Assembly: GCF_003732225.1 (NCBI RefSeq)
Contig: NZ_MOBJ01000009.1
Coordinates: forward strand, 372,001-436,000
Length of the DNA stretch: 64,000 bases
DNA from: Pseudomonas brassicacearum
GTDB lineage: Bacteria > Pseudomonadota > Gammaproteobacteria > Pseudomonadales > Pseudomonadaceae
Direction: 5' to 3'
Every line of letters begins with the position of its first letter. Position 1 is the first letter of the stretch. The notes beneath the pieces were generated by a model that was given only the letters and a program-made list of their open reading frames with translations, made no database searches and was not told the DNA's origin. A program made the position numbers and the translations under genes. Shown here in pieces: positions 37,361 to 46,628 of this stretch.

Positions 37361-39586
37361 TTAAACCAGCGCAGCAATCGCCGCGTTGAAGGTATTGCTT
37401 GGGCGCATGGCCTTGCTGATCAGCTCGGCGTCGGCGTGGTAGTAACCGCCGATGTCCACTGGCTTGCCCTGAACGGCGTTGAGCTCGGCAACGATGGTCG
37501 CCTCGTTCTCGGTCAGGGTTTTCGCCAGTTGGCTGAACTGCGCTTGCAGCGCTGCGTCTTCAGTCTGGGCAGCCAGGGCCTGAGCCCAGTACAGCGCCAG
37601 GTAGAAGTGGCTGCCGCGGTTGTCGATGTTGCCGACTTTGCGCGATGGCGACTTGTTGTTGTCCAGGAACTGGCCGGTGGCCTGGTCCAGGGTCTTGGCC
37701 AGCACCAGCGCTTTAGGGTTGTTGTACGTCACACCCAGATGCTCAAGGGAGGCGGCCAGGGCCAGGAACTCGCCCAGGGAATCCCAGCGCAGGAAGTTTT
37801 CTTCCAGCAACTGCTGAACGTGCTTCGGCGCCGAACCGCCGGCGCCGGTTTCGAACAGACCACCGCCGTTCATCAGCGGAACGATCGACAGCATCTTGGC
37901 GCTGGTGCCCAGTTCCATGATCGGGAACAGGTCGGTCAGGTAGTCGCGCAGGACGTTGCCGGTCACCGAGATGGTGTCCTTGCCTTCGCGAGTGCGAGCC
38001 AGGGTGAAGGCCATCGCGTCGACTGGCGACATGATGCGGATGTCCAGGCCGGAAGTGTCGTGGTCCTTCAGGTAAGCCTGAACCTTCTCGATCACTACGC
38101 CGTCGTGAGCGCGCATTGGGTCGAGCCAGAAGATCGCTGGCGTTGCGCTTGCGCGAGCACGGTTGACGGCCAGTTTGACCCAGTCCTGGATCGGCGCGTC
38201 TTTGGTCTGGCACATGCGGAAGATGTCGCCGGCTTCAACCGACTGCTCCAGCAGGGTGCGACCAGCGCTGTCGGAAACGCGAACCACGCCGTCAGCCTTG
38301 ATCTGGAAGGTCTTGTCGTGGGAGCCGTACTCTTCGGCTTTTTTCGCCATCAGGCCAACGTTTGGCACGCTGCCCATGGTGGTTGGATCGAAAGCACCGT
38401 GCAGCTTGCAGTCTTCGATCACCGCCTGGTAGATGGTCGCGTAGCAGCGATCCGGGATCACCGCCTTGGTGTCGTGCAACTGGCCATCGGTGCCCCACAT
38501 CTTGCCGGAGTCACGGATCATGGCCGGCATCGAGGCGTCGACGATGACGTCGCTCGGCACGTGCAGGTTGGTGATGCCTTTGTCGGAGTTGACCATCGCC
38601 AGCGACGGACGAGCGGCGTAGACCGCCTGGATATCGGCTTCGATCTGGGCTTGCTGCTCGGCAGGCAAAGCCTTGATGCGGGCATACAGGTCGCCGATGC
38701 CGTTGTTCAGGTTGAAGCCGATCTGTGCCAGCACGTCAGCGTGCTTGGCCAGGGCGTCTTTATAGAACTCGGCAACGATCTGGCCGAACATGATCGGGTC
38801 GGAGACCTTCATCATGGTGGCTTTCAAGTGAACCGACAGCAGCACGCCTTTTTGCTTGGCGTCTTCGATTTCAGCAGCGATGAAGCTGCGCAGGGCATTT
38901 TTGCTCATCACGGCGCAATCGAGGATCTCACCGGCTTGTACGGTGGTTTTTTCTTTCAGGACGGTGGTGCTGCCATCCCGAGCGATCAGTTCGATTTTGA
39001 CGGCGTCAGCGGCGTCGATCAGGGCGGCTTTTTCGCTGCCGTAGAAATCGCCGGTGCTCATGTGAGCGACGTGAGACTTGGAGTCTTTTGCCCAGGCGCC
39101 CATTTTGTGCGGGTGCTTGCGAGCGTAGTTCTTGACCGACAGCGGTGCGCGACGATCGGAGTTGCCTTCACGCAGAACCGGGTTTACCGCGCTGCCCTTG
39201 ATCTTGTCGTAACGGGACTTGGCGTCCTTGTCAGCGTCGCTGGTCACGGTTTCCGGGTAGTCCGGCAATGCATAGCCCTGGGCTTGCAGTTCTTTGATCG
39301 CGGCCTGCAGTTGCGGAACCGAAGCGCTGATGTTCGGCAGCTTGATAATGTTCGCTTCCGGCGTGACGGCCAGGGCGCCCAGTTCGGCGAGGTGGTCGGC
39401 TACGGCTTTGTCACCCAATTGCTCGGGGAAGCTGGCCAGAATGCGCCCTGCAAGAGAGATATCGCGAGTTTCCACGGCGATATCAGCGGAGGCGGTGAAG
39501 GCCTCTACGATAGGCAACAGTGAATAGGTGGCGAGGGCTGGGGCTTCGTCGGTGAAGGTATAGATGATCTTCGAGCGGGTGGGCAT
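37361..39586 (-). CDS. idh: Monomeric NADP-dependent isocitrate dehydrogenase (IDH-II type)
   Basis: The 741-residue protein belongs to the large monomeric IDH family, with STGDFYGSEKAALIDAAD, MVNSDKGITNLHVPSDVIVDASMPAMIR-type substrate/metal regions and the NADP-site segment NRGSHFYLALYWA. It decarboxylates isocitrate to 2-oxoglutarate in the TCA cycle and is not homologous in domain layout to the dimeric enzyme encoded divergently 492 bp away. It has its own terminator. Confidence 0.95.
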   Translation of the reverse strand: MPTRSKIIYTFTDEAPALATYSLLPIVEAFTASADIAVETRDISLAGRILASFPEQLGDKAVADHLAELGALAVTPEANIIKLPNISASVPQLQAAIKELQAQGYALPDYPETVTSDADKDAKSRYDKIKGSAVNPVLREGNSDRRAPLSVKNYARKHPHKMGAWAKDSKSHVAHMSTGDFYGSEKAALIDAADAVKIELIARDGSTTVLKEKTTVQAGEILDCAVMSKNALRSFIAAEIEDAKQKGVLLSVHLKATMMKVSDPIMFGQIVAEFYKDALAKHADVLAQIGFNLNNGIGDLYARIKALPAEQQAQIEADIQAVYAARPSLAMVNSDKGITNLHVPSDVIVDASMPAMIRDSGKMWGTDGQLHDTKAVIPDRCYATIYQAVIEDCKLHGAFDPTTMGSVPNVGLMAKKAEEYGSHDKTFQIKADGVVRVSDSAGRTLLEQSVEAGDIFRMCQTKDAPIQDWVKLAVNRARASATPAIFWLDPMRAHDGVVIEKVQAYLKDHDTSGLDIRIMSPVDAMAFTLARTREGKDTISVTGNVLRDYLTDLFPIMELGTSAKMLSIVPLMNGGGLFETGAGGSAPKHVQQLLEENFLRWDSLGEFLALAASLEHLGVTYNNPKALVLAKTLDQATGQFLDNNKSPSRKVGNIDNRGSHFYLALYWAQALAAQTEDAALQAQFSQLAKTLTENEATIVAELNAVQGKPVDIGGYYHADAELISKAMRPSNTFNAAIAALV

Positions 39587-40078
39587 ATTCGGATTAACTC
39601 TCTCTTCTTTGCTAAAGCGTGCGCAGAAACTCGAGGGGCGCCGGGTAAGCGCGTTCGTTCAAAGTCATCCATGAGCCGAATGTCGAGGTTTCTTCGCGGT
39701 GATGTTGGGTGCATCAGTAGAGCGTCAAGCGGTCGGGCTGCGGTAACAGCTCGGCTTATCGGGCGGAAAGTCTCGCAATAGAGCGCTCAGCCGTCGTGAC
39801 CCTGTGGTCAGCGGCGGCATTATACATAGGTAGCTGGCAATCTGCCGATGGTTCATATGCAACCTATGTCGTCCATTGGTCTAAAGGTCGCAGGGGGGTG
39901 TGGGGCGTAGAGTCTTGCACCGTGCTTGAGTTTGGCGCTTTTCCCTTTGCTTTCAGACTTGTACGTCGCGAACTGCGCAGCTTTGCGGCAGATGGATGGA
40001 ACATAGGGTTTGCGTGCCGATTTAACTGGGGTACGCTCGGACGAAGCCAGATGTTCAATCCAAACAATGGAGTTCAGC
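39587..40078. promoter_or_regulatory. Divergent intergenic region between the two isocitrate dehydrogenase genes
   Basis: 492 bp without a supported gene; it must hold promoters for both genes. A pair of inverted CATAGGT/ACCTATG words (about 39824-39870) is the only repeat I noticed. I cannot assign promoter boxes with confidence. Confidence 0.4.
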
Positions 40079-41335
40079 ATGGGATACAAGAAGATTCAGG
40101 TTCCAGCAGTCGGCGACAAAATCACCGTCAATGCAGACCATTCTCTCAATGTTCCTAACAACCCGATCATCCCTTTCATTGAAGGTGATGGTATTGGCGT
40201 TGATATCAGCCCGGTCATGATCAAGGTTGTCGATGCTGCTGTTAAGAAGGCTTACGGCGGCGAGCGCAAAATTTCCTGGATGGAAGTCTACGCCGGGGAA
40301 AAAGCGACTCAGGTTTACGATCAGGACACCTGGCTGCCTCAGGAAACTCTGGATGCAGTCAAGGATTACGTGGTTTCCATCAAGGGGCCGCTGACCACGC
40401 CGGTCGGTGGCGGTATCCGTTCCCTCAACGTTGCTCTGCGTCAGCAACTCGACCTTTATGTGTGCCTGCGTCCTGTGCGCTGGTTCGAAGGCGTGCCTAG
40501 CCCGGTCAAAAAACCTGGCGACGTCGACATGACGATCTTCCGCGAGAACTCGGAAGACATCTACGCCGGTATCGAGTGGAAGGCCGGTTCGCCGGAAGCG
40601 ACCAAGGTCATCAAGTTCCTTAAAGAAGAAATGGGCGTCACCAAGATCCGTTTCGACCAGAACTGCGGTATCGGCGTCAAGCCGGTTTCCCTGGAAGGCA
40701 CCAAGCGTCTGGCACGCAAGGCTCTGCAATACGTTGTCGACAATGATCGCGATTCGCTGACCATCGTCCACAAGGGCAACATCATGAAGTTCACCGAAGG
40801 TGCCTTCAAGGAGTGGGCCTACGAAGTGGCGGCCGAAGAGTTCGGCGCAACCCTGCTCGACGGCGGCCCGTGGATGCAGTTCAAGAACCCGAAAACCGGC
40901 AAGAACGTTATCGTCAAGGATGCCATCGCCGACGCCATGCTCCAGCAGATCCTGTTGCGCCCGGCTGAATACGATGTGATCGCGACCCTGAACCTCAACG
41001 GCGACTACCTGTCCGACGCCCTGGCGGCTGAAGTGGGTGGTATCGGTATCGCGCCAGGTGCCAACCTGTCCGACACCGTGGCCATGTTCGAAGCCACCCA
41101 CGGCACCGCACCGAAGTACGCCGGCAAGGACCAGGTAAACCCGGGTTCGCTGATTCTGTCGGCTGAAATGATGCTGCGCCACATGGGCTGGACCGAAGCG
41201 GCCGACCTGATCATCAAGGGCACCAACGGCGCCATCTCGGCCAAGACCGTGACCTATGACTTCGAACGTCTGATGGAAGGCGCCAAACTGCTGTCTTCTT
41301 CCGCGTTCGGCGATGCGCTGATCTCGCACATGTAA
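40079..41335 (+). CDS. icd: Dimeric NADP-dependent isocitrate dehydrogenase (IDH-I type)
   Basis: The 418-residue enzyme is the E. coli Icd type. The active-site segment IFRENSEDIYAGIEW includes the Ser phosphorylated by AceK in E. coli. NADP-binding residues lie in EATHGTAPKYAGKD. It catalyses the same reaction as the monomeric enzyme encoded divergently. I chose the ATG giving MGYKKIQVPAVGDK; a longer upstream frame is open but not family-like. A strong terminator follows. Confidence 0.96.
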   Translation: MGYKKIQVPAVGDKITVNADHSLNVPNNPIIPFIEGDGIGVDISPVMIKVVDAAVKKAYGGERKISWMEVYAGEKATQVYDQDTWLPQETLDAVKDYVVSIKGPLTTPVGGGIRSLNVALRQQLDLYVCLRPVRWFEGVPSPVKKPGDVDMTIFRENSEDIYAGIEWKAGSPEATKVIKFLKEEMGVTKIRFDQNCGIGVKPVSLEGTKRLARKALQYVVDNDRDSLTIVHKGNIMKFTEGAFKEWAYEVAAEEFGATLLDGGPWMQFKNPKTGKNVIVKDAIADAMLQQILLRPAEYDVIATLNLNGDYLSDALAAEVGGIGIAPGANLSDTVAMFEATHGTAPKYAGKDQVNPGSLILSAEMMLRHMGWTEAADLIIKGTNGAISAKTVTYDFERLMEGAKLLSSSAFGDALISHM

Positions 41336-41372
41336 GCGACCAGTGGCCACACAGGCCACTATGCGTTAAATA

Positions 41373-41414
41373 AAAAAACCGGCCGACTCAAATGATTGAG
41401 TCGGCCGGTTTTTT
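41373..41414. terminator. Bidirectional terminator between icd and cspD
   Basis: A perfect 19-bp stem (41373-41391 and 41396-41414) with loop ATGA; the arm begins AAAAAACCGGCCGACTCAA, giving six T on either strand. It serves the convergent genes icd and cspD. Confidence 0.92.
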
Positions 41415-41435
41415 ATGTCTGGAAGTTTGCTGGTA

Positions 41436-41699
41436 TCAGCTCAACGCAGGCTCGTGCTGGACGGTCATTGCCGGCGCGGGCGCATTGGCCTTTACTGTAG
41501 CTGAGTCGATGTTGATCGCGTGCAGACCTTTGGGACCCTGGATGATCTCGAAGCTCACGGGTTGGCCTGCTTTCAAGGTCTTGTAACCGTCCATTTTAAT
41601 GGCCGAGTAGTGGGCGAAGAGATCTTCTTCCTTGCCGTCCTCGTTGATGAAGCCATATCCCTTGGCATTGTTGAACCATTTGACCTTACCGCTAGCCAT
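41436..41699 (-). CDS. cspD: CspD-like cold-shock-domain protein
   Basis: The 87-residue protein has the cold-shock fold with RNP1 KGYGFI and RNP2-like DLFAHYSAI, plus a short C-terminal tail. CspD proteins bind single-stranded nucleic acid and in E. coli inhibit replication in stationary phase. I chose the ATG giving MASGKVKWF because AGAGGG lies at proper distance; an ATG two codons upstream is too close to it. Divergent from clpS-clpA, as in many gamma-proteobacteria. Confidence 0.93.
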   Translation of the reverse strand: MASGKVKWFNNAKGYGFINEDGKEEDLFAHYSAIKMDGYKTLKAGQPVSFEIIQGPKGLHAINIDSATVKANAPAPAMTVQHEPALS

Positions 41700-41922
41700 G
41701 CTCATATCCCTCTGCAACAGACTCCATCACTGGAGTATCATCCAGTTAATCCGCATCAACCCTGAATTGGGGTTGACGCCGCGGACCTTTTTTACCCACT
41801 GTGGGCTCTATTGGTTGTAACACTGATTTGCCGATAGTCAAGGTGACCAAGCAGTCGGAGTTGAAAAGCTCTGGGGCCGCCCCCACCACTGTATTCAGCT
41901 CAACTAACGAACCTTTCTTTCC

Positions 41923-42306
41923 ATGCATGCAATCAGCCAGATTCGACTAACATTCAATCAGGATCGCCCGACTCTCCAGAAAGATCACCCGGAGGTACAC
42001 GACGACGATTCAGCAGGCATTGCTGTACAGGAGGCTAAGCCTGCGTTACAGGCGCCGCCGATGTACAAGGTGGTTTTGTTCAATGATGACTACACACCGA
42101 TGGATTTCGTCGTCGAAGTGCTCGAGGTGTTTTTTAACCTGAATCGCGAGCTGGCGACCAAGGTCATGCTGGCCGTTCACACAGAAGGACGGGCAGTATG
42201 TGGAGTGTTTACCCGCGACATCGCCGAGACCAAGGCCATGCAGGTCAACCAGTACGCCAGGGAAAGCCAGCATCCGCTACTCTGTGAAATCGAGAAGGAC
42301 GGTTAA
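41923..42306 (+). CDS. clpS: ClpS, N-degron adaptor of ClpAP
   Basis: The 127-residue protein has a flexible N-terminal tail and the ClpS fold at ~45-127: MYKVVLFNDDYTPMDFVVEV, with the hydrophobic N-end pocket, and VMLAVHTEGRAVCGVFTRDIAE. It binds N-terminal Leu, Phe, Tyr or Trp and hands substrates to ClpA. clpA starts 29 nt downstream. The aat and bpt genes, which add N-end residues, lie 4-5 kb away. Confidence 0.95.
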   Translation: MHAISQIRLTFNQDRPTLQKDHPEVHDDDSAGIAVQEAKPALQAPPMYKVVLFNDDYTPMDFVVEVLEVFFNLNRELATKVMLAVHTEGRAVCGVFTRDIAETKAMQVNQYARESQHPLLCEIEKDG

Positions 42307-42335
42307 CGCCGACCACTTGGGTATGAGGTGAAGCT

Positions 42336-44606
42336 ATGTTAAACCGCGAGCTCGAAGTCACCCTCAATCTCGCCTTCAAGGAGGCGCGTTCGAAACGTCA
42401 TGAGTTCATGACCGTCGAACACCTCCTGTTGGCTCTATTGGATAATGAGGCTGCCGCCACCGTTTTGCGTGCCTGCGGCGCAAACCTCGACAAACTCAAG
42501 CATGATCTGCAGGAGTTCATCGACTCCACCACGCCTTTGATCCCCCTTCATGACGAGGATCGCGAAACCCAGCCAACCCTGGGCTTCCAGCGTGTACTGC
42601 AACGTGCTGTCTTTCATGTACAGAGCTCGGGCAAACGCGAAGTGACTGGCGCCAACGTGCTGGTCGCAATCTTCAGTGAGCAAGAGAGTCAAGCAGTGTT
42701 CCTGCTGAAACAGCAGAGCGTTGCACGCATAGATGTCGTCAATTACATCGCTCATGGCATTTCGAAAGTGCCAGGGCATGGCGAACACTCTGAAGGTGAG
42801 CAAGATATGCAGGACGACGAGGGCGGTGAGTCTTCTTCTTCTGGCAATCCTCTGGATGCTTATGCCAGCAACCTCAACGAACTTGCACGCCAGGGCCGTA
42901 TCGACCCGTTGGTAGGGCGTGAAATGGAAGTTGAGCGTGTCGCGCAGATTCTGGCGCGCCGGCGTAAAAACAATCCGTTGCTGGTTGGCGAGGCAGGCGT
43001 GGGTAAAACCGCGATTGCCGAAGGTCTGGCCAAGCGCATTGTCGACAATCAGGTGCCTGATCTGTTGGCCAACAGTGTGGTTTATTCGCTCGATCTGGGC
43101 GCGTTGCTCGCTGGGACCAAGTACCGCGGCGATTTCGAGAAGCGCTTCAAGGCGTTGCTCAATGAGCTGAAAAAACGTCCACAGGCGATCCTGTTCATCG
43201 ACGAGATCCACACCATTATTGGTGCGGGGGCTGCGTCCGGTGGTGTCATGGATGCTTCGAACCTGCTCAAGCCGCTGCTGTCGTCGGGTGATATCCGTTG
43301 CATCGGTTCGACCACGTTCCAGGAATTCCGTGGAATCTTCGAGAAAGACCGTGCCCTGGCTCGGCGCTTCCAGAAGGTCGACGTGTCGGAGCCTTCGGTC
43401 GAAGACACCATTGGTATCCTGCGCGGTCTCAAGGGGCGTTTCGAACTCCATCACAACATCGAATACAGTGATGAAGCCCTGCGTGCCGCTGCCGAACTGG
43501 CCTCACGCTACATCAATGATCGGCACATGCCGGACAAGGCCATCGACGTCATCGACGAGGCGGGCGCCTATCAACGTCTGCAGCCAATCGAGAAGCGTGT
43601 GAAACGCATCGAGGTGCCTCAGGTCGAGGACATTGTGGCGAAGATCGCGCGGATTCCGCCAAAACACGTCACCAGCTCCGACAAAGAGCTGCTGCGTAAC
43701 CTTGAGCGCGATCTGAAGTTGACGGTGTTTGGCCAGGATGCGGCGATCGACTCCTTGTCGACCGCGATCAAGCTGTCCCGTGCTGGCCTGAAGTCGCCTG
43801 ACAAGCCTGTCGGTTCGTTCCTGTTTGCCGGCCCTACCGGTGTCGGTAAAACCGAAGCGGCTCGGCAACTGGCCAAGGCGCTGGGGATCGAGCTGGTTCG
43901 CTTCGACATGTCCGAATACATGGAGCGCCACACCGTTTCGCGTTTGATCGGTGCACCTCCAGGCTACGTCGGATTCGATCAGGGCGGCCTGCTGACTGAA
44001 GCGATCACCAAGCAGCCTCACTGCGTGCTGTTGCTCGATGAAATCGAGAAGGCGCATCCGGAAGTCTTCAACCTGCTGTTGCAGGTCATGGACCACGGTA
44101 CGCTCACCGATAACAACGGGCGCAAGGCGGATTTCCGTAACGTGATCGTCATCATGACGACCAACGCCGGTGCCGAAACCGCAGCTCGGGCTTCTATCGG
44201 CTTCACGCATCAGGATCACTCTTCCGACGCGATGGAAGTGATCAAGAAGAGCTTCACGCCGGAGTTCCGTAACCGTCTGGACACCATTATCCAGTTTGGT
44301 CGCCTCAGCCATGAGGTCATCAAAAGCGTGGTGGACAAGTTCCTTACCGAACTGCAGGCGCAACTGGAAGACAAGCGTGTTCTGCTCGAGGTCACCGACG
44401 CTGCGCGCAGTTGGCTGGCGGCGGGTGGTTACGATGCGACCATGGGTGCACGACCAATGGCGCGTTTGATCCAGGACAAGATCAAGCGTCCGCTGGCGGA
44501 GGAGATTCTCTTTGGCGAACTGGCCGAACATGGCGGTGTGGTACACATCGACATCAAGGATGGCGAGTTGACCTTTGACTTCGAGACCACTGCGGAAATG
44601 GCCTGA
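42336..44606 (+). CDS. clpA: ClpA, AAA+ unfoldase of the ClpAP protease
   Basis: The 756-residue protein has a double-repeat N-domain (1-~145) that docks ClpS, D1 with Walker A GEAGVGKT, and D2 with GPTGVGKT and LLLDEIEKAHPE. The IGF tripeptide in RASIGFTHQ is the ClpP-docking loop. It unfolds substrates and feeds them to ClpP. clpP is not in this window. A strong terminator follows. Confidence 0.96.
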   Translation: MLNRELEVTLNLAFKEARSKRHEFMTVEHLLLALLDNEAAATVLRACGANLDKLKHDLQEFIDSTTPLIPLHDEDRETQPTLGFQRVLQRAVFHVQSSGKREVTGANVLVAIFSEQESQAVFLLKQQSVARIDVVNYIAHGISKVPGHGEHSEGEQDMQDDEGGESSSSGNPLDAYASNLNELARQGRIDPLVGREMEVERVAQILARRRKNNPLLVGEAGVGKTAIAEGLAKRIVDNQVPDLLANSVVYSLDLGALLAGTKYRGDFEKRFKALLNELKKRPQAILFIDEIHTIIGAGAASGGVMDASNLLKPLLSSGDIRCIGSTTFQEFRGIFEKDRALARRFQKVDVSEPSVEDTIGILRGLKGRFELHHNIEYSDEALRAAAELASRYINDRHMPDKAIDVIDEAGAYQRLQPIEKRVKRIEVPQVEDIVAKIARIPPKHVTSSDKELLRNLERDLKLTVFGQDAAIDSLSTAIKLSRAGLKSPDKPVGSFLFAGPTGVGKTEAARQLAKALGIELVRFDMSEYMERHTVSRLIGAPPGYVGFDQGGLLTEAITKQPHCVLLLDEIEKAHPEVFNLLLQVMDHGTLTDNNGRKADFRNVIVIMTTNAGAETAARASIGFTHQDHSSDAMEVIKKSFTPEFRNRLDTIIQFGRLSHEVIKSVVDKFLTELQAQLEDKRVLLEVTDAARSWLAAGGYDATMGARPMARLIQDKIKRPLAEEILFGELAEHGGVVHIDIKDGELTFDFETTAEMA

Positions 44607-44628
44607 CGGTTGTTGCTGTTGCTTTAAA

Positions 44629-44660
44629 GCAGAAGGCGCCTGATGGCGCCTTTTTGCTGT
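44629..44660 (+). terminator. Intrinsic terminator of clpSA
   Basis: Stem AAGGCGCC/GGCGCCTT with loop TGAT, extended by AGCA/TGCT, and TTTTT after the arm; 22 nt past the clpA stop. Confidence 0.88.
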
Positions 44661-44674
44661 CTGCGGGTTGGTCT

Positions 44675-45464
44675 GGATTGGGGTGTATATCCGTTGCTGC
44701 GGTAACGGCGGCTTAGGGTTTCGCCCTTACGGCGAGTCACTTTTGACAAGCGCCTCAAAAGTAACCAAAAAGTCTCGCCCCGAGCGTACGGCACCTCGCT
44801 TAGGCTCGGCGTTCCCTCGCTCCGGTGTCCATCAGGAGGCATCGCCTACGGTCTGCTTCGCGACGACCTCCTCTCGATGTGTCCGGCTACGCCGTACGGC
44901 GCTGCGCGCCAACCTCCTGATGAACACCTCCACTCGGCCTCCCGAGGGGGCGGGTGGATCAAGATCAACAGCAATAGCACGGCGACCTACCGGTCGGCCT
45001 GAGTGGTAGGGGTGTGTTTGGCTTTGGATGCTACGCAGAGCGTTGGGGGTGATCGAGTAACTGTAGGAGCAAGGCTTGCCCGCGATGGCGACCTGACTGT
45101 TGATCAGTTTCTGGTGGGTGTACTCGAATTATATTGGGGCTACGGAACGCTTTGGCTTTGGCTTTTGATCTTGATCTGCTTCTGATCTCTCGCCCCTTCG
45201 GCAGGCCGAGCGTAGGTGTTCATCAGGGGGTAGGCGCGTAGCGCCGTTCGACGAAGTCGAACACATCGAGAGGAGGTCGTAGCGAAGCAGACCGTAGGCG
45301 ATGCCCCCTGATGGGCACCGTAGCGAGGGAACGCCGAGCCTAAGCGAGGTGCCGTACGCTCGGGGCGAAGCCTTTTGCTTACTTTTCGGCGTTTGGAAAA
45401 GTGAGTCGCTGTAAGAGCGAAACCCTAAGCCGCCATCACCGCAGCAACGGATATGTCCCCAACC
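44675..45464. repeat. Large imperfect inverted repeat, ~300-bp arms, ~190-bp spacer
   Basis: The left arm (about 44675-44970) and right arm (about 45164-45464) are imperfect reverse complements over nearly their whole length. Shared blocks include ATATCCGTTGCTGCGGT, GGCGGCTTAGGGTTTCGC, GAGCGTACGGCACCTCGCTT, AGGCTCGGCGTTCCCTCGCT and GCCTACGGTCTGCTTCG. Only short, family-less open frames lie inside. It looks like two opposed copies of one dispersed intergenic repeat, in the manner of the R178/R200-type families described in P. fluorescens; the family assignment is from memory. Confidence 0.85.
45061..45088 (+). repeat. Solitary variant REP element
   Basis: CTGTAGGAGCAAGGCTTGCC followed by CGCGATGG is a diverged REP of the GTAGGAGC type, unpaired, within the spacer of the large inverted repeat. 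Confidence 0.7.
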
Positions 45465-45505
45465 GACGGCCCAACCAATGCCCTAAACAAATCCCAGACA
45501 AACAA

Positions 45506-45530
45506 AAACGCCCGGCAGAGCCGGGCGTTT
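45506..45530 (-). terminator. Intrinsic terminator of infA
   Basis: Stem AACGCCCGGC/GCCGGGCGTT with a short AGA loop; read leftward it ends in TTTTTG. It lies just past the infA stop. Confidence 0.85.
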
Positions 45531-45543
45531 TGTATTGACTTGA

Positions 45544-45762
45544 TTAACGAGCGCGGTAAGTGATCCGCCCTTTGCTCAAGTCATAGGGCGTCAGCTCGAC
45601 GCGCACTTTGTCACCGGTAAGAATACGAATGTAATTCTTGCGCATCTTGCCGGAAATATGCGCGGTTACGACGTGCCCATTTTCCAACTCCACACGAAAC
45701 ATGGTGTTGGGCAGGGTGTCGACGACAGTGCCTTCCATTTCGAAGCTGTCTTCTTTCGACAT
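45544..45762 (-). CDS. infA: InfA, translation initiation factor IF-1
   Basis: The 72-residue S1/OB-fold protein ([19 protein letters not shown] ... RITYRAR) has the usual family length. IF-1 occupies the ribosomal A site during initiation. I chose the ATG giving MSKEDSF; 22 further open codons upstream lack similarity. It sits downstream of bpt-aat as in other pseudomonads, with a terminator just after the stop. Confidence 0.97.
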
Positions 45763-45862
45763 GCAGTAAAGCCCTCGGTATCCAATGAATGGCCCGGTGC
45801 AACTGCGCCAGGCAAAAGCGGCGTGCATTGTGCCCGAAAAATGGGGTTTAAGCCAAGGGCTT

Positions 45863-46570
45863 CTAGTTTAGAACCACCCAGCGTTGATTAATCAGCAGCT
45901 CGATGGGGCGATACTGGGTCTTGTAGTTCATTTTTTTGCAGTTTTTGATCCAGTATCCGAGGTAGACCGCATCCAGCCCCAGTCGCCGGGCTTCGTTGAT
46001 TTGCCAGAGAATCGCGTAACGCCCCAGGCTGCGACGATCTTCTTCGGGCTCATAGAAGGTGTAAACCGCCGACAAACCGTTGGGCAGCAGGTCGGTCACG
46101 GCGATCGCCAGCAGGCGACCTTCGAGGCGGAACTCATAGAATCGCGAAAACGGCAGATCACGGACCAGAAAGGTCGAAAATTGATCGCGGCTGGGGGGGT
46201 ACATGTCGCCATCGGCGTGACGCTGTTCGATATAGCGCTGGTAAAGGTCGAAATATTCTTCGCTGTAACCCGGTTTGGCGGGGCGAACCTGCAGGTCGGC
46301 ATTGCGTTTGAAAATACGTTTCTGCTGACGGTTAGGCGAAAATTGCGCAACGGGAATGCGCGCAGGCACACACGCATTGCAATTTTGGCAATGCGGCCGG
46401 TACAGGTGATCGCCACTGCGACGAAAACCCATTTCCGACAGGTCTGCATAGACATGCACATCCATGGGCTGGCTAGGGTCGAGGAACAGCGTAGTGGCCT
46501 GTTCGTCGGGCAGATAGCTGCAAGAGTGGGGTTGAGTGGCATAAAACTTGAGGCGCGCCAACTCGGTCAT
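45863..46570 (-). CDS. bpt: Bpt, aspartate/glutamate leucyltransferase
   Basis: The 235-residue ATE-family transferase has the N-terminal Cys motif ([10 protein letters not shown], later [14 protein letters not shown]) and the C-terminal GNAT-like half with [20 protein letters not shown]. Bacterial Bpt proteins transfer Leu from Leu-tRNA to N-terminal Asp or Glu, creating primary N-degrons for ClpS. It follows aat by 58 nt and clpS-clpA lies on the other side of infA. Confidence 0.92.
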
Positions 46571-46628
46571 GAATCAACCCTCGGGAATAGCTGTTCAATT
46601 AAGTGTAAGCCACGGCTGCAAAAGTCGC

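Noticed and set aside
39796..40158. 120-codon open frame overlapping the icd start
   Set aside because: It runs into icd in another frame and shows no domain, signal or codon pattern of a real gene.
41746..41928. Small leftward open frame between cspD and clpS
   Set aside because: 60 codons with no domain and overlap with both divergent leaders; not supported.
44668..45185. Short open frames inside the large inverted repeat
   Set aside because: Low-complexity translations of repeat sequence with no recognised family and no ribosome-binding sites.
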